DNA of 64,000 nucleotides from SCUD01 sp036824505 (GTDB lineage Bacteria > Pseudomonadota > Gammaproteobacteria > Steroidobacterales > Steroidobacteraceae), in assembly GCA_036824505.1 (NCBI GenBank), contig DAITAA010000012.1:1-64000 (forward strand), read 5' to 3'. Below, one piece after another: positions 33,989-42,841 of this stretch. Position 1 is the first letter of the stretch. Each line of letters opens with the position of its first letter. Under the pieces are notes generated by a model, which was not told where the DNA came from, did no database searches, and saw only the letters and a program-made list of their open reading frames with translations. The position numbers were made by a program, and so were the translations under genes.

Positions 33989-34806
33989 GATCCCTTCCCC
34001 GACGTGGTCTGTGCAGCGCGGGCGCTGCGCCAGGCAACGGCGGCCTTCGCGCCGTCCTTCCTGAGGATGGCATTGAACTCCCGCGACTCGGCGCTCTCCG
34101 ACGTCTCGATCGCGACGTCCGTCTCGAGCGCCTGTGCGAGCGCCGCGCGCAGTCCGGCCAGATCGAGACTCCGGTTGATCGCCTGCTTTGTCAGCCGCAC
34201 TGCAAGCGCGTCATTGGCGGCGACGCGCTGTCCGAGCGCGAGCGCCTCCTCGAAGAGTCTTGCCGCCGGCACGACACGATTCACGAGCCCCATGTCGCGC
34301 ACTTCCTGGGCGCTCACCCGGTCGTCACCCGACAGCAGCAGGTAGCGCGCCTGCTTGGGACCTGCGAGCCAGGGCATCAGCATCGTAACGATGCCGCTGC
34401 CGAATCGGACCTCCGGCATGCCAAAAAGGCAATCATCCGATGCCAGCGTCAGGTCGCAGGCGACGGCGAGTTCCATGGCACTGCCGAGGCAATAGCCATG
34501 CGCCGCTGCGATCGTCACTTTCGGGCAGTCCCAGAAGCGCATGATGATCCGGAATTCGTTCTCCAGTTCGCGGCGCACGTCGGCCGGATCAGGCTGGCCG
34601 TCGCCCATGCCCATATCGAGGTCGAAGCCGGCAGAAAACGCGCGCCCGGCGCCGACCACGACGATCGCACGCACCACATCGTCCGCCTCGGCCGTGTCGA
34701 GTGCACGGTCGAGCGCCTCGATCATCGGCCGGTTGATTGCGTTCAGTTTGTCGGGCCGATCGAGCGTCAGCACGGCCAGCCCGTCGCGATGTTCACTCTT
34801 GATCAT
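33985..34806 (-). CDS. enoyl-CoA hydratase/isomerase family protein
   Basis: 273 residues from ATG 34806, which overlaps the aldehyde dehydrogenase stop by four bases; a longer reading upstream would run into that gene. Crotonase motifs: GAGRAFSAGFDLDMG, AHGYCLGSAMELAVACD and FGMPEVRFGSG, keeping both glutamates used for hydration. It forms, with the acyl-CoA synthetase and dehydrogenase of the same island, a beta-oxidation-like trio parallel to that of island A. The exact substrate is unknown. Confidence 0.87.
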   Translation of the reverse strand: MIKSEHRDGLAVLTLDRPDKLNAINRPMIEALDRALDTAEADDVVRAIVVVGAGRAFSAGFDLDMGMGDGQPDPADVRRELENEFRIIMRFWDCPKVTIAAAHGYCLGSAMELAVACDLTLASDDCLFGMPEVRFGSGIVTMLMPWLAGPKQARYLLLSGDDRVSAQEVRDMGLVNRVVPAARLFEEALALGQRVAANDALAVRLTKQAINRSLDLAGLRAALAQALETDVAIETSESAESREFNAILRKDGAKAAVAWRSARAAQTTSGKGS

Positions 34807-36323
34807 GAAAGCCGGAACCACGCGGACTTCGTCTGCGTATAGCTCTTGAAGCTGTCGAAGCACTTGTCGCGTGCATGGCCGGATTGCTTGTAGCCACCGA
34901 ATGGCTGGGTCATGTCGCCCTCATCGAACGAGTTGATCCAGATGACGCCGGCCTCGATCCCGCGCACCAGCCGGAATGCGGTGTCGATGTTGCGGGTCCA
35001 GACACCGGCCGCCAGGCCATAAATCGTGTCATTCGCGATCGCGATCGCTTCATCGACGCCGTCGAACGGAATCACCGAGGCGACCGGCCCGAAGATCTCC
35101 TGGCGCGCGATCGTCATGTCATTGCGCACATCGGTGAATAGCGTTGGACAGACGTAGGAGCCGGCATCCATTCCCGCCGGTGCATTGCCGCCGAATTGCA
35201 GTCGCGCGCCCTCGCGTTTCCCGGTCTCGATCAGGCCGAGCACCCGCTGCTGGGCTTCGCGGGTCACGAGCGGGCCCATATTGGTCGCCGGATCCAGCGG
35301 ATCGCCGGGGCGATAGGCTTCCTTGCCCAGTTCGATGAACCGCGCGACGAAGCGCTCGCAGATGGCGCGATCGACCAGCAGCCGCGATCCGGCATTGCAG
35401 ACCTCGCCCATGTTCGAAAAGATTCCGCGGTACGCAGCGGTGACCGCGCGATCGAGGTCCGCGATGTCGGCCACGAACACCTGCGGCGACTTGCCGCCGC
35501 ATTCGAGCGAAACCTGCTTCATGTTGGACTGACCGGCGTACTGCAGGATCAGCTTGCCGACTTCGGTCGAGCCGGTGAACGTGATCTTCGCAACGTCCGG
35601 GTGCAGCGCAAGCGCTTTGCCTGCCACTTCCCCGAGGCCATTCACGACATTCAGCACGCCATCCGGCCCTCCCGCCTCGGAGAACAGCTCCGCAAGCCGC
35701 AGACAGCTCATCGGCGCCTGCTCGGCGGGTTTCAACACCACCGTATTGCCGGCCGCCAGGGCCGGTGCGATCTTCCAGACCGCCATCAGCAGCGGATAAT
35801 TCCAGGGCGAGATGGCGCCGACGACACCGAGCGGCTCGCGCAGCACCAGGTGCATGACGCCCGCTTCCGTGTTCGTGACGGCGCCCTCGATCTTGTCGAT
35901 GCATTCGGACATGAACCGGATGGTGTCGATCACGGCGGGAAGGTCGCCACCGACGACGTCGGCGATCGGTTTTCCCATATCGAGTGTTTCCAGCACCGCC
36001 AGGGACTCGGCGTTCTTGTCGACCAGTGCCGCGAATCGATACAGGATTTCCATGCGTTGCCGGGGCGCCATCCGGGACCAGCTGCCCGCCTTGAACGCGC
36101 GCCGCGCAGCCGCGACGGCCCGGTCGATGTCAACGGCGGTTCCCGCGGACATTTCGGCGAGCGGCTGGCCATTCGCCGGATTGATGGTCGTGAAACGACC
36201 GCCCCCGGCGGCATCGACGAAGCGGCCATCGATGAACAGGCGTGTCTCGATGCGGGCGCGCGCGGTCTTCGCGACCGCCTGCCAGCGGCCCTTATCATGA
36301 TCAGCGAGTGCTTGCAGACTCAT
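34803..36323 (-). CDS. aldehyde dehydrogenase (PuuC/betaine-aldehyde-dehydrogenase-like)
   Basis: 506 residues from ATG 36323, sharing one base with the upstream stop. NAD-dependent aldehyde dehydrogenase with catalytic Cys309 (GEVCNAG), Glu274 (LECGGKSP), SPWNYPLLM and FTGSTEVG. The closest recalled relatives are PuuC (gamma-glutamyl-gamma-aminobutyraldehyde dehydrogenase) and betaine-type aldehyde dehydrogenases, which fits an amine catabolic operon. It lies between the ADP-forming CoA synthetase and the hydratase, all overlapping or abutting. Confidence 0.9.
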   Translation of the reverse strand: MSLQALADHDKGRWQAVAKTARARIETRLFIDGRFVDAAGGGRFTTINPANGQPLAEMSAGTAVDIDRAVAAARRAFKAGSWSRMAPRQRMEILYRFAALVDKNAESLAVLETLDMGKPIADVVGGDLPAVIDTIRFMSECIDKIEGAVTNTEAGVMHLVLREPLGVVGAISPWNYPLLMAVWKIAPALAAGNTVVLKPAEQAPMSCLRLAELFSEAGGPDGVLNVVNGLGEVAGKALALHPDVAKITFTGSTEVGKLILQYAGQSNMKQVSLECGGKSPQVFVADIADLDRAVTAAYRGIFSNMGEVCNAGSRLLVDRAICERFVARFIELGKEAYRPGDPLDPATNMGPLVTREAQQRVLGLIETGKREGARLQFGGNAPAGMDAGSYVCPTLFTDVRNDMTIARQEIFGPVASVIPFDGVDEAIAIANDTIYGLAAGVWTRNIDTAFRLVRGIEAGVIWINSFDEGDMTQPFGGYKQSGHARDKCFDSFKSYTQTKSAWFRLS

Positions 36324-38440
36324 CAGGCTTGCCTCTGCTTGGATTGATGCAGATTGTGCACCGGTTTGGGGACCACCAGCGCATCGACGATGACGCAACC
36401 GTCCGAATGCACGATCACGGGATTCAGGTCGATCTCGGCGAGCAGGTCGCCAAGACCGGCAACCAGCGCCGAGAAGCGCGCGGCGCTCCCGCAGAATTCA
36501 TCCACTGCGAGCGTGCGCCCGTGGCGGTGACTGTGGAGCAGCGGGGCGGAACGTAGGCGGTCCACCAGGCGCCTGGCCTCCGCGGCATCGAATGGCGGCA
36601 GGGCATAGACCACGTCGGCCAGCGCCTCGACGTGCAGCCCGCCGAAACCGAGCACCACGACGGGCCCGAACTGATCGTCATGGATCATGCCGAGCAGCAT
36701 TTCCACGCCGCGCGTGACGATCATCGGTGCGACGAGCACGCGCGGACCGATGCGCGATGCCAGGTCCCGGTAGGCGCCGATCAGGGCAGCCTCGTCGCCG
36801 ATGTCGAGATGCACGCCGCCACGGTCGGACTTGTGATCGACCCCGCGCGTTGCGGTCTTCAGGACAGCCGGATAGCCGACCTTGCCCGCCGCGGCGCGCG
36901 CCTCGGCCTCACTCTCGGCAATGCGACCGGAATTCGCCGGCAGCCCGAAGTCCCGCAGCAGGTTCATCGCGTCGTTCTCGTCCAATGTCCTGCCATCAGC
37001 AAGGCGCTGCCGCCAGCTGGCAAGTGCTGCATCCGGCGCCGGTATCAGCAATCCGCGATCGCGCGCCCGGAAGTCGCGGTAGCCGAACAGATGCCGCGCA
37101 CCGCGCAGAAACGACACGACGCCATCGAGAACCGGAAACCCATCGCGGGTCGTAGCGATCACGCTCGCGTCCGCGCCGGTGCCCTGGCGATTGGCGACCA
37201 GGAACGCCGGCTTGCCGGAGGCCCTGTGGCCCACGCGCAGATACTCCAGATAGTCTTGCTCGATGCCGCCGCCCGCCACGCGATCAAGGACGACCGCGCC
37301 GATCGCGGCCTGCGAATCGGACATCAGGGTGGCGAAGCAGCGCTGCATCGCGACGTGGTGGTCCGGCCCGCCCGCGCTCCAGGCATCGAGCGGATTGATC
37401 GCCGGCAGGCCGGGATCCAGCAGTGCGGCGAGTTTTTCGGTGGTCGCGGGCGAAAGCTGGGTGAGCGGAACCTGCGCGTCATGGGCAAGGTCGATCAGCA
37501 GTTGCCGCTCGCCGCCCGAGTCGTGCAGCGTGACCAGGCCGCCGGCCCCGACCGGGTGCGGCTGCGCAAACATGATCAGCGTGGTCGCCAGTTCGTCCAT
37601 GTCCCAGACGCGCTGTACGCCGTACCGATCGAACAGCGCCTGATAAACGGCGTCCTGCCCGGCGATAGCGCCGGAGTGTGACACTGTCAGCCTGGCGGCG
37701 AGTTCCGTGCGCCCGACTTTCAGTGCGACGATCGGTATCCCGCGCTCGCGTGCCTTTTCGAATCCGCGCACGAGTCCCTGCGGATTTCTGGCGGTTTCCA
37801 TGAAGAGCCCGACGACCCGGGTCGTCGGCAGGTCAAGCGCGAAATCCAGGTATTCGTCCATCGCGACGGCGAGTTCCTGGCCGGTCGATACCACGAAGTT
37901 GAAGTCGATGCGCTCCTCGCAGTCGACGATCCCGCACATGCCGGCGCCGGAGTGGCTGATGTAGGCGACATTGCCTCCCCGGGCATGCATGCGTGTCGGG
38001 AAGCCGCAGACCCAGATGCCGTCATCGAAATTGTAGAATCCCATGCCATTGGCGCCGCAGACCAGCATGCCGGATCTGCGAATCCTCGCGAGCACTCGTT
38101 CACGGAGTTTCGGCTCGCGGTCGTCCGCAAGCACCAGCGAGGACATCAATGTGGCGGCACGTGCCCCGTGGGCGATGACCTCTTCGAGTGCGGCCTCGAC
38201 CCGCGCATCGCTGATCGCGAATATGACGTGCTCGACGGGCTCCGGCAGGCTCGCGAGCGACGCAAAGCATGGCACGCCGCAAACCGAGTCATAGCCCGGG
38301 TTCACCGCATAGAGGCGGCCTTCGTAGCGGCCTTTGAGGAGATTCTCGACCGTTGTGCGGCCGACTGCGCCGGCGCGCTCGGTCGCGCCCAGTACCGCGA
38401 TCGATTTGGGACGGAGCAGTGAATCAAGCCGATGAGGCAT
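36323..38440 (-). CDS. ADP-forming acyl-CoA synthetase (second copy in window)
   Basis: 705 residues from ATG 38440 (MPHRLDSLLRPKSIAVLGATERAG). Same domain order as the protein at 20217-22280: CoA-binding domain, ligase domains with HSGAIAGQDAVYQALF, and an ATP-grasp domain with GYPAVLKTATRGVDHKSDRGGVHLD. It probably activates a carboxylate made by the aldehyde dehydrogenase next door (inference). It is 23 bases downstream of the GcvT-like gene. The two synthetases in the window are clearly diverged, so this is not a recent local duplication. Confidence 0.85.
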   Translation of the reverse strand: MPHRLDSLLRPKSIAVLGATERAGAVGRTTVENLLKGRYEGRLYAVNPGYDSVCGVPCFASLASLPEPVEHVIFAISDARVEAALEEVIAHGARAATLMSSLVLADDREPKLRERVLARIRRSGMLVCGANGMGFYNFDDGIWVCGFPTRMHARGGNVAYISHSGAGMCGIVDCEERIDFNFVVSTGQELAVAMDEYLDFALDLPTTRVVGLFMETARNPQGLVRGFEKARERGIPIVALKVGRTELAARLTVSHSGAIAGQDAVYQALFDRYGVQRVWDMDELATTLIMFAQPHPVGAGGLVTLHDSGGERQLLIDLAHDAQVPLTQLSPATTEKLAALLDPGLPAINPLDAWSAGGPDHHVAMQRCFATLMSDSQAAIGAVVLDRVAGGGIEQDYLEYLRVGHRASGKPAFLVANRQGTGADASVIATTRDGFPVLDGVVSFLRGARHLFGYRDFRARDRGLLIPAPDAALASWRQRLADGRTLDENDAMNLLRDFGLPANSGRIAESEAEARAAAGKVGYPAVLKTATRGVDHKSDRGGVHLDIGDEAALIGAYRDLASRIGPRVLVAPMIVTRGVEMLLGMIHDDQFGPVVVLGFGGLHVEALADVVYALPPFDAAEARRLVDRLRSAPLLHSHRHGRTLAVDEFCGSAARFSALVAGLGDLLAEIDLNPVIVHSDGCVIVDALVVPKPVHNLHQSKQRQA

Positions 38441-38463
38441 GCGCGCCCCGGATGCCCAGTCGA

Positions 38464-39654
38464 TCAGAAGTCCGCGGCGGGCGTTGCGCGGCGACGGGGC
38501 GGATCGAAGAACGCGCCTTCGACCACGCGGCAACGCGCCATCACGCGCGACCACTTGAGTTCGCGCTGATAGTAGATCTCCGCCCACAATTCGTCGCCGG
38601 GCAGGCCCCAGGGCATGTGCATCGAAGCGAGCGCGATATTCGCCTTCGCTGAAGGCGACCACTCGGCCGAGGTGACCGTGCCGACGACGTTGCGCTTGCG
38701 GTCGTAGATGTAGGCCGATCGCGCGGGCTTGTTGCCTTCAACGTCCAGACGCACCAGGCGGAAGCGCGAGCCGCGCCGCTGCTCCTCGAGCAGCGCGCGG
38801 CGGCCGTTGAAATTCGGCTTGCTGAAATCGACCAGCCGGCCCAGGTCGAGCTCGAATGGCGAGCGCGAGCGCTCCAGGCGTATCGCCTGGTCGGCAGGCA
38901 GGAAATCCACGCCGGCCTGGATGAAGCCGGCCTCGATTCGCGCGACCTCGAGCGCGTGGGTGCCCATCGGGCGTATGCCGTGATCGGCGCCCTTCTCGAA
39001 CAGGGCGTCCCAGAGTTCGAGCGCGCGCGCCGGATCGATCCAGAGCTCGTAACCGAGGTCGCCGGTGAACCCGGTTCGCGAAACCATCAGCTCGGCGCCG
39101 GCAAACGGGAAATATGCGATGCCGAATGGAGAGAGGCGTTCTACGCCGCTGCAGCCGATCGCCTTCAGCACTGCGCAACTGGTCGGGCCCTGGAGGGCGA
39201 GGGCGGCGACATCGTGCGTGTCCTCGACGATTGACACGTTGAATCCGTGAGCCGAGCGTGAGAGCCAGTCGAGCTGCCGTTCCTGCGAGCATAGTCGATA
39301 GTCACCTTCGCGCAGGTGAAAGACAGTGCCGTCATCGATGACCTGCCCGTTGTCGTCGCACCATACGCAGTAACCGACCCGGCCAGGCTTGATCTTGGCG
39401 ATGTCGCGCGTGATCAGGCGATTCAGGAATGGCAGTGCGTCAGGGCCCGTGATGCGGTGCTTCGTCATCGGCATCAGGTCGAATACCGCGCAGGCATTGC
39501 GTATCGCCGCGTACTCGAGTGCCTGGTCGAAGAAAGCATCGGCTGTCGTGTAGTCCTTCCACCGGTGCCATTCATTCAGCGTGTTCAATTGCGACGTGCG
39601 CGGATGGAATGGGGTCTGGTAAACCGCAGTCCGGAAGTGTTCCTTGTGCTTCAT
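38464..39654 (-). CDS. GcvT/DmdA-like folate-dependent aminomethyltransferase or demethylase
   Basis: 396 residues from ATG 39654 (ATGA overlap with the upstream FAD enzyme). The GcvT fold is clear: NACAVFDLMPMTKHRITGPDA, GQVIDDGTVF with the catalytic-type Asp, SRTGFTGDLGYELWIDP, and the ending VGTVTSAEWSPSAKANIALA. True gcvT is at 1982-3067, so this is a paralogue. Such paralogues act as demethylases, for example on dimethylsulfoniopropionate or as the folate domain of dimethylglycine/sarcosine dehydrogenases. Here it could move one-carbon units from an N-methylamine to tetrahydrofolate (inference). Confidence 0.82.
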   Translation of the reverse strand: MKHKEHFRTAVYQTPFHPRTSQLNTLNEWHRWKDYTTADAFFDQALEYAAIRNACAVFDLMPMTKHRITGPDALPFLNRLITRDIAKIKPGRVGYCVWCDDNGQVIDDGTVFHLREGDYRLCSQERQLDWLSRSAHGFNVSIVEDTHDVAALALQGPTSCAVLKAIGCSGVERLSPFGIAYFPFAGAELMVSRTGFTGDLGYELWIDPARALELWDALFEKGADHGIRPMGTHALEVARIEAGFIQAGVDFLPADQAIRLERSRSPFELDLGRLVDFSKPNFNGRRALLEEQRRGSRFRLVRLDVEGNKPARSAYIYDRKRNVVGTVTSAEWSPSAKANIALASMHMPWGLPGDELWAEIYYQRELKWSRVMARCRVVEGAFFDPPRRRATPAADF

Positions 39655-41219
39655 GCCGCCCGCTCCTTGCCAAGAACCGCCCGGGCCGCATTCCTGCCGG
39701 CGGATCCCATCACGCCGCCGCCGGGATGGCACCCCGCGCCGCACAGATATAGTCCGTGCACCGGCATCTCGTATTGCGCCGCGCCAGGAACAGGCCGCAG
39801 CATCAGGAACTGGTCGACCGCCAGTTCGCCGTGATGCCAGTGGCCGCCGGTGATGCGGAACTCCCGCTCGATGTCCGCCGGCAGCAGCAACTCCGACGCG
39901 ACGATGTGGCGGCGCAGCCCCGGGGCGTAGCGCTCGAGCACGCCAAGCGTCCGCTCCAGGAATCCGGCGCGCGCGGCGTCGGTACTCGCACGCGCATCAA
40001 AGGGAGCGTATTGCACGATTGCCGACAACACGTGCTTGCCTGGAGGTGCCAGTGACCGGTCATAGATGCTCGGGATCGTGATCTCGAGCGCGGGATCCGG
40101 CGAGCACTGGCCGTACTTCGCGTGATCGAAGGCGCGATCGATGTAAACAGGATCGGGTGCGATTACCAGGCGTTCGCAGGCACGCTCTTCCGGCAGCCGC
40201 GCAAATGCGGGAAGCCCGTCGAGCGCGAGATGCAGCTTCGCCGCCATGCCCTTGGAACGGAAATGCCGGATCCGGTGGACAAAACCGGTTTCGAGATGCC
40301 GCGCGCCCAGCAACTGGAGCAGGGTGCGCGCCGGGTCGGCATTCGATATGACGGTGCCGGCCGGCAGTTTTTCGCCGTTCTCGAGTTCAACGCCTGACAC
40401 CCGGTCCGCTTCCAGCGTGATGCGCGCGACGGGACTCGAGGTCCGCAGCGTCGCGCCACTGGTGCGCGCTGCCGACGCAATTGCTTCGCTGACGGCGCCC
40501 ATGCCGCCCTCCGGCAGCGACAGGCCGCCGGTCACCCCGATCGCCTCGCCGCTCAGGCGATGCAGCATCGTCAGGACCGAGTTGTTCGAGCGTGGCCCGA
40601 GATTCGTGCCGAGCACGGCATCGAGTGCCAGCGCGCCCTTCAAGAGCGGCGCATCAAAGGTCTCCTCCAGGACGTCGAAGATATTGATGGCAGCGATGCG
40701 CATGAACTCGCGCATCGAATCGCGGCCGAGACGGCGAATATCGAGGCCGAGTGTCGCCGCGGCGATGAGGTCAGCGCGGCCACCGCCGGCTATGCGCGGC
40801 GGACGCCGGTTGTTCTGCTTTCCAAGCACCCGCGCAAATCGCAGCATCCGGGCGTGGTAGTCGGCGAGTGCCGCCCGGTCCTTGTCCGAAAGCGGGCCCG
40901 CTTCGAGCCGGCCGCCCTCGAACACGAGATGATCGCCGGTGGTTGCCAGCGCGACCGTCCGGAGGTTCGCGCGCGCCGTCTTCAGGCCATGCGCCGCGAG
41001 CCGAAGTTCCCGTGAGATTCCCGGGTCCAATTGATAACAGACGTGCGCGCAGGCCGAGACGCGGTATCCCGGCCCGAATTCCCGCGTGATCGCCGCACCG
41101 CCAACCCGGCTGGACGCCTCGAGCACCAGCACTTCGCGACCCGCCTTTGCGAGGTAAGCGGCACATACGAGGCCGTTGTGGCCCGCGCCGATGATGATGA
41201 TCCGGTTGCTGTCAGTCAT
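39651..41219 (-). CDS. FAD-dependent oxidoreductase, phytoene-desaturase/PYROXD2-like (first of pair)
   Basis: 522 residues. N-terminal dinucleotide-binding motif IIIIGAGHNGLVCAAYLAKAG followed by LEASSRVGGAAI, and the C-terminal FAD motif GLYLCGAGCHPGGGVMGSAG, mark the phytoene-desaturase/amine-oxidase-like flavoprotein superfamily. No carotenoid genes are near. It overlaps its paralogue at 41212 by 8 bases. In this setting oxidation of an amine or of a glutamylated amine is possible, taking the place PuuB has in putrescine utilisation (inference). Confidence 0.83.
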   Translation of the reverse strand: MTDSNRIIIIGAGHNGLVCAAYLAKAGREVLVLEASSRVGGAAITREFGPGYRVSACAHVCYQLDPGISRELRLAAHGLKTARANLRTVALATTGDHLVFEGGRLEAGPLSDKDRAALADYHARMLRFARVLGKQNNRRPPRIAGGGRADLIAAATLGLDIRRLGRDSMREFMRIAAINIFDVLEETFDAPLLKGALALDAVLGTNLGPRSNNSVLTMLHRLSGEAIGVTGGLSLPEGGMGAVSEAIASAARTSGATLRTSSPVARITLEADRVSGVELENGEKLPAGTVISNADPARTLLQLLGARHLETGFVHRIRHFRSKGMAAKLHLALDGLPAFARLPEERACERLVIAPDPVYIDRAFDHAKYGQCSPDPALEITIPSIYDRSLAPPGKHVLSAIVQYAPFDARASTDAARAGFLERTLGVLERYAPGLRRHIVASELLLPADIEREFRITGGHWHHGELAVDQFLMLRPVPGAAQYEMPVHGLYLCGAGCHPGGGVMGSAGRNAARAVLGKERAA

Positions 41220-42828
41220 CCTGCCAGCCCTCGGGCACCGGATTGGGACGACGCAGATCGAGCAGTATCTCGCGTGCCGCGTTGGCGCCCGGTGCCGCCA
41301 TGACGCCGCCGCCGGGATGGGTGCCGGACCCGCACATATAGAAGCCCTTCACCGGGCCGCGATACTGCGCGAAGCCGGGGAACGGCCGGTTGAACAACAG
41401 CTGATCCATGGTCAATTCGCCCTGGAAGATATTGCCTTCGGTCAGGCCGACTTCGTCCTCGAGTTCGCGCGGCGTGCGGACTTCGACGTGCCGGATCAGC
41501 TGCCTGAAATTCGGGCTGTAGCGCGCAATCTGGTCGAGACAGGTGTTCTTGAATCCGTCCCGGTCCTGGTCGGTCCAGTCGCGGCCGTGGATCTTCGGCG
41601 GCACGTACTGCACGAACACCGACATGAAATGCTTGCCCGGAGGCGTCATCGTCGGGTCGGTCATCGACGGGATCAGCAGGTCCAGATACGGCTCCTTCGA
41701 CCAGGTGCCGTTCTTCCAGTCGTCGTAGGCGCGTTCCATCTTCTCGAGCGAATCGAGGAAATGGAGGTCGCCAAAGCGCAGCGGGTTGTTGCGGCCGAGC
41801 GCCGGGAACTCGGGCAGCCCATCGAGGGCGATGTTCAGCTTGCCCGACGATCCGCGGATCTTGAAATTGCGCGCGCGATTCAGGAATGCCGGATCGAGAT
41901 CGTTTTCGTCGAACAATTTCGTGAATGTGCGCTTCGGGTCAAGATTCGAAACGACGATCTTTGCCCGGTACTCGTTGCCGTTCGCCGTTGCAACACCGGC
42001 GACCTTGCCATGGCGGACGATGACGCGTTCGACAGGCGCGTCGGTGATGATCTCACCGCCATGCGCCTTGAATGCGGATGCGATCGCGTTCGAGACTGCG
42101 CCCATGCCGCCGCGGGCGTATCCCCAGGCGCCGATGGATCCGTCAACGTCGCCCATATAGTGGTGCAGCAGCACATAGGCGGTCCCCGGAGAATAGACGC
42201 CGAGTGCCGTGCCGATGATCCCGCTGCCGGAGAGATGCGCCTTGATGAGGTCAGATTCGAAATACTCGCCGAGGAAATCGGCGATGCTCATGGTGTAGAA
42301 GCGGATGGTGTCGTAGATTGCCTGCTCGCCGAGCTTCGCGAACTCCTTGCCGAGGTAGATCATCTCCCGGATATCCCGCGGCCGCATCGAGGTCGGGTCC
42401 GGGGGCGTGCGCAGCAGCAGCGGGCGGATGAACTTGCACTGGCGAATCACATCGGTCGAATAGCGACGATAGGCGTCGGCATCGCGCGCGTTGTGCCGCG
42501 CGAATTCCCGGCGCTGCACGTCCTCGTCCGTGTAGTTGCCGAGGATATCCCCGCTCTGCGTGATCGTCGCGCCTCCTCCGTAGGGCACTACCTGCAGCCC
42601 ATGGCGCGCCAGATCCAGGTCGCGGAAAAGCTCTGGCCGCAGCAGGCTGCTCACGTACGAGCAGTTCGAATACATCCAGCCTTTGTAGATTTCCAGGCTG
42701 ACCGCGGCACCGCCGATCCAGGGCATGCGTTCGAGCACCAGGACCTTCAGGCCCGCGCGCGCGAGATATGCCGCGTTTGTCAGGCCGTTGTGGCCTGCGC
42801 CGACGACGATCGCGTCATAGTTCGTCAC
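41212..42828 (-). CDS. FAD-dependent oxidoreductase, phytoene-desaturase/PYROXD2-like (second of pair)
   Basis: 538 residues, paralogous to the preceding entry: IVVGAGHNGLTNAAYLARAG, LERMPWIGGAAVS, YARGGMGAVSNAIASAF and GFYMCGSGTHPGGGVMAAPG. The pair may form a heteromer or act on successive intermediates. It begins 14 bases after the aminotransferase stop, so the leftward arm continues without a break. The substrate is unknown. Confidence 0.83.
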   Translation of the reverse strand: MTNYDAIVVGAGHNGLTNAAYLARAGLKVLVLERMPWIGGAAVSLEIYKGWMYSNCSYVSSLLRPELFRDLDLARHGLQVVPYGGGATITQSGDILGNYTDEDVQRREFARHNARDADAYRRYSTDVIRQCKFIRPLLLRTPPDPTSMRPRDIREMIYLGKEFAKLGEQAIYDTIRFYTMSIADFLGEYFESDLIKAHLSGSGIIGTALGVYSPGTAYVLLHHYMGDVDGSIGAWGYARGGMGAVSNAIASAFKAHGGEIITDAPVERVIVRHGKVAGVATANGNEYRAKIVVSNLDPKRTFTKLFDENDLDPAFLNRARNFKIRGSSGKLNIALDGLPEFPALGRNNPLRFGDLHFLDSLEKMERAYDDWKNGTWSKEPYLDLLIPSMTDPTMTPPGKHFMSVFVQYVPPKIHGRDWTDQDRDGFKNTCLDQIARYSPNFRQLIRHVEVRTPRELEDEVGLTEGNIFQGELTMDQLLFNRPFPGFAQYRGPVKGFYMCGSGTHPGGGVMAAPGANAAREILLDLRRPNPVPEGWQDD

Positions 42829-42841
42829 GGACGATAACCGC

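Noticed and set aside
39651..42828. Carotenoid biosynthesis (phytoene desaturases)
   Set aside because: No phytoene synthase, cyclase or GGPP synthase is present; the genes are embedded in an amine catabolic operon.
41176..42837. 553-codon plus-strand open frame
   Set aside because: Antisense to the FAD oxidoreductase with clear N- and C-terminal FAD motifs.
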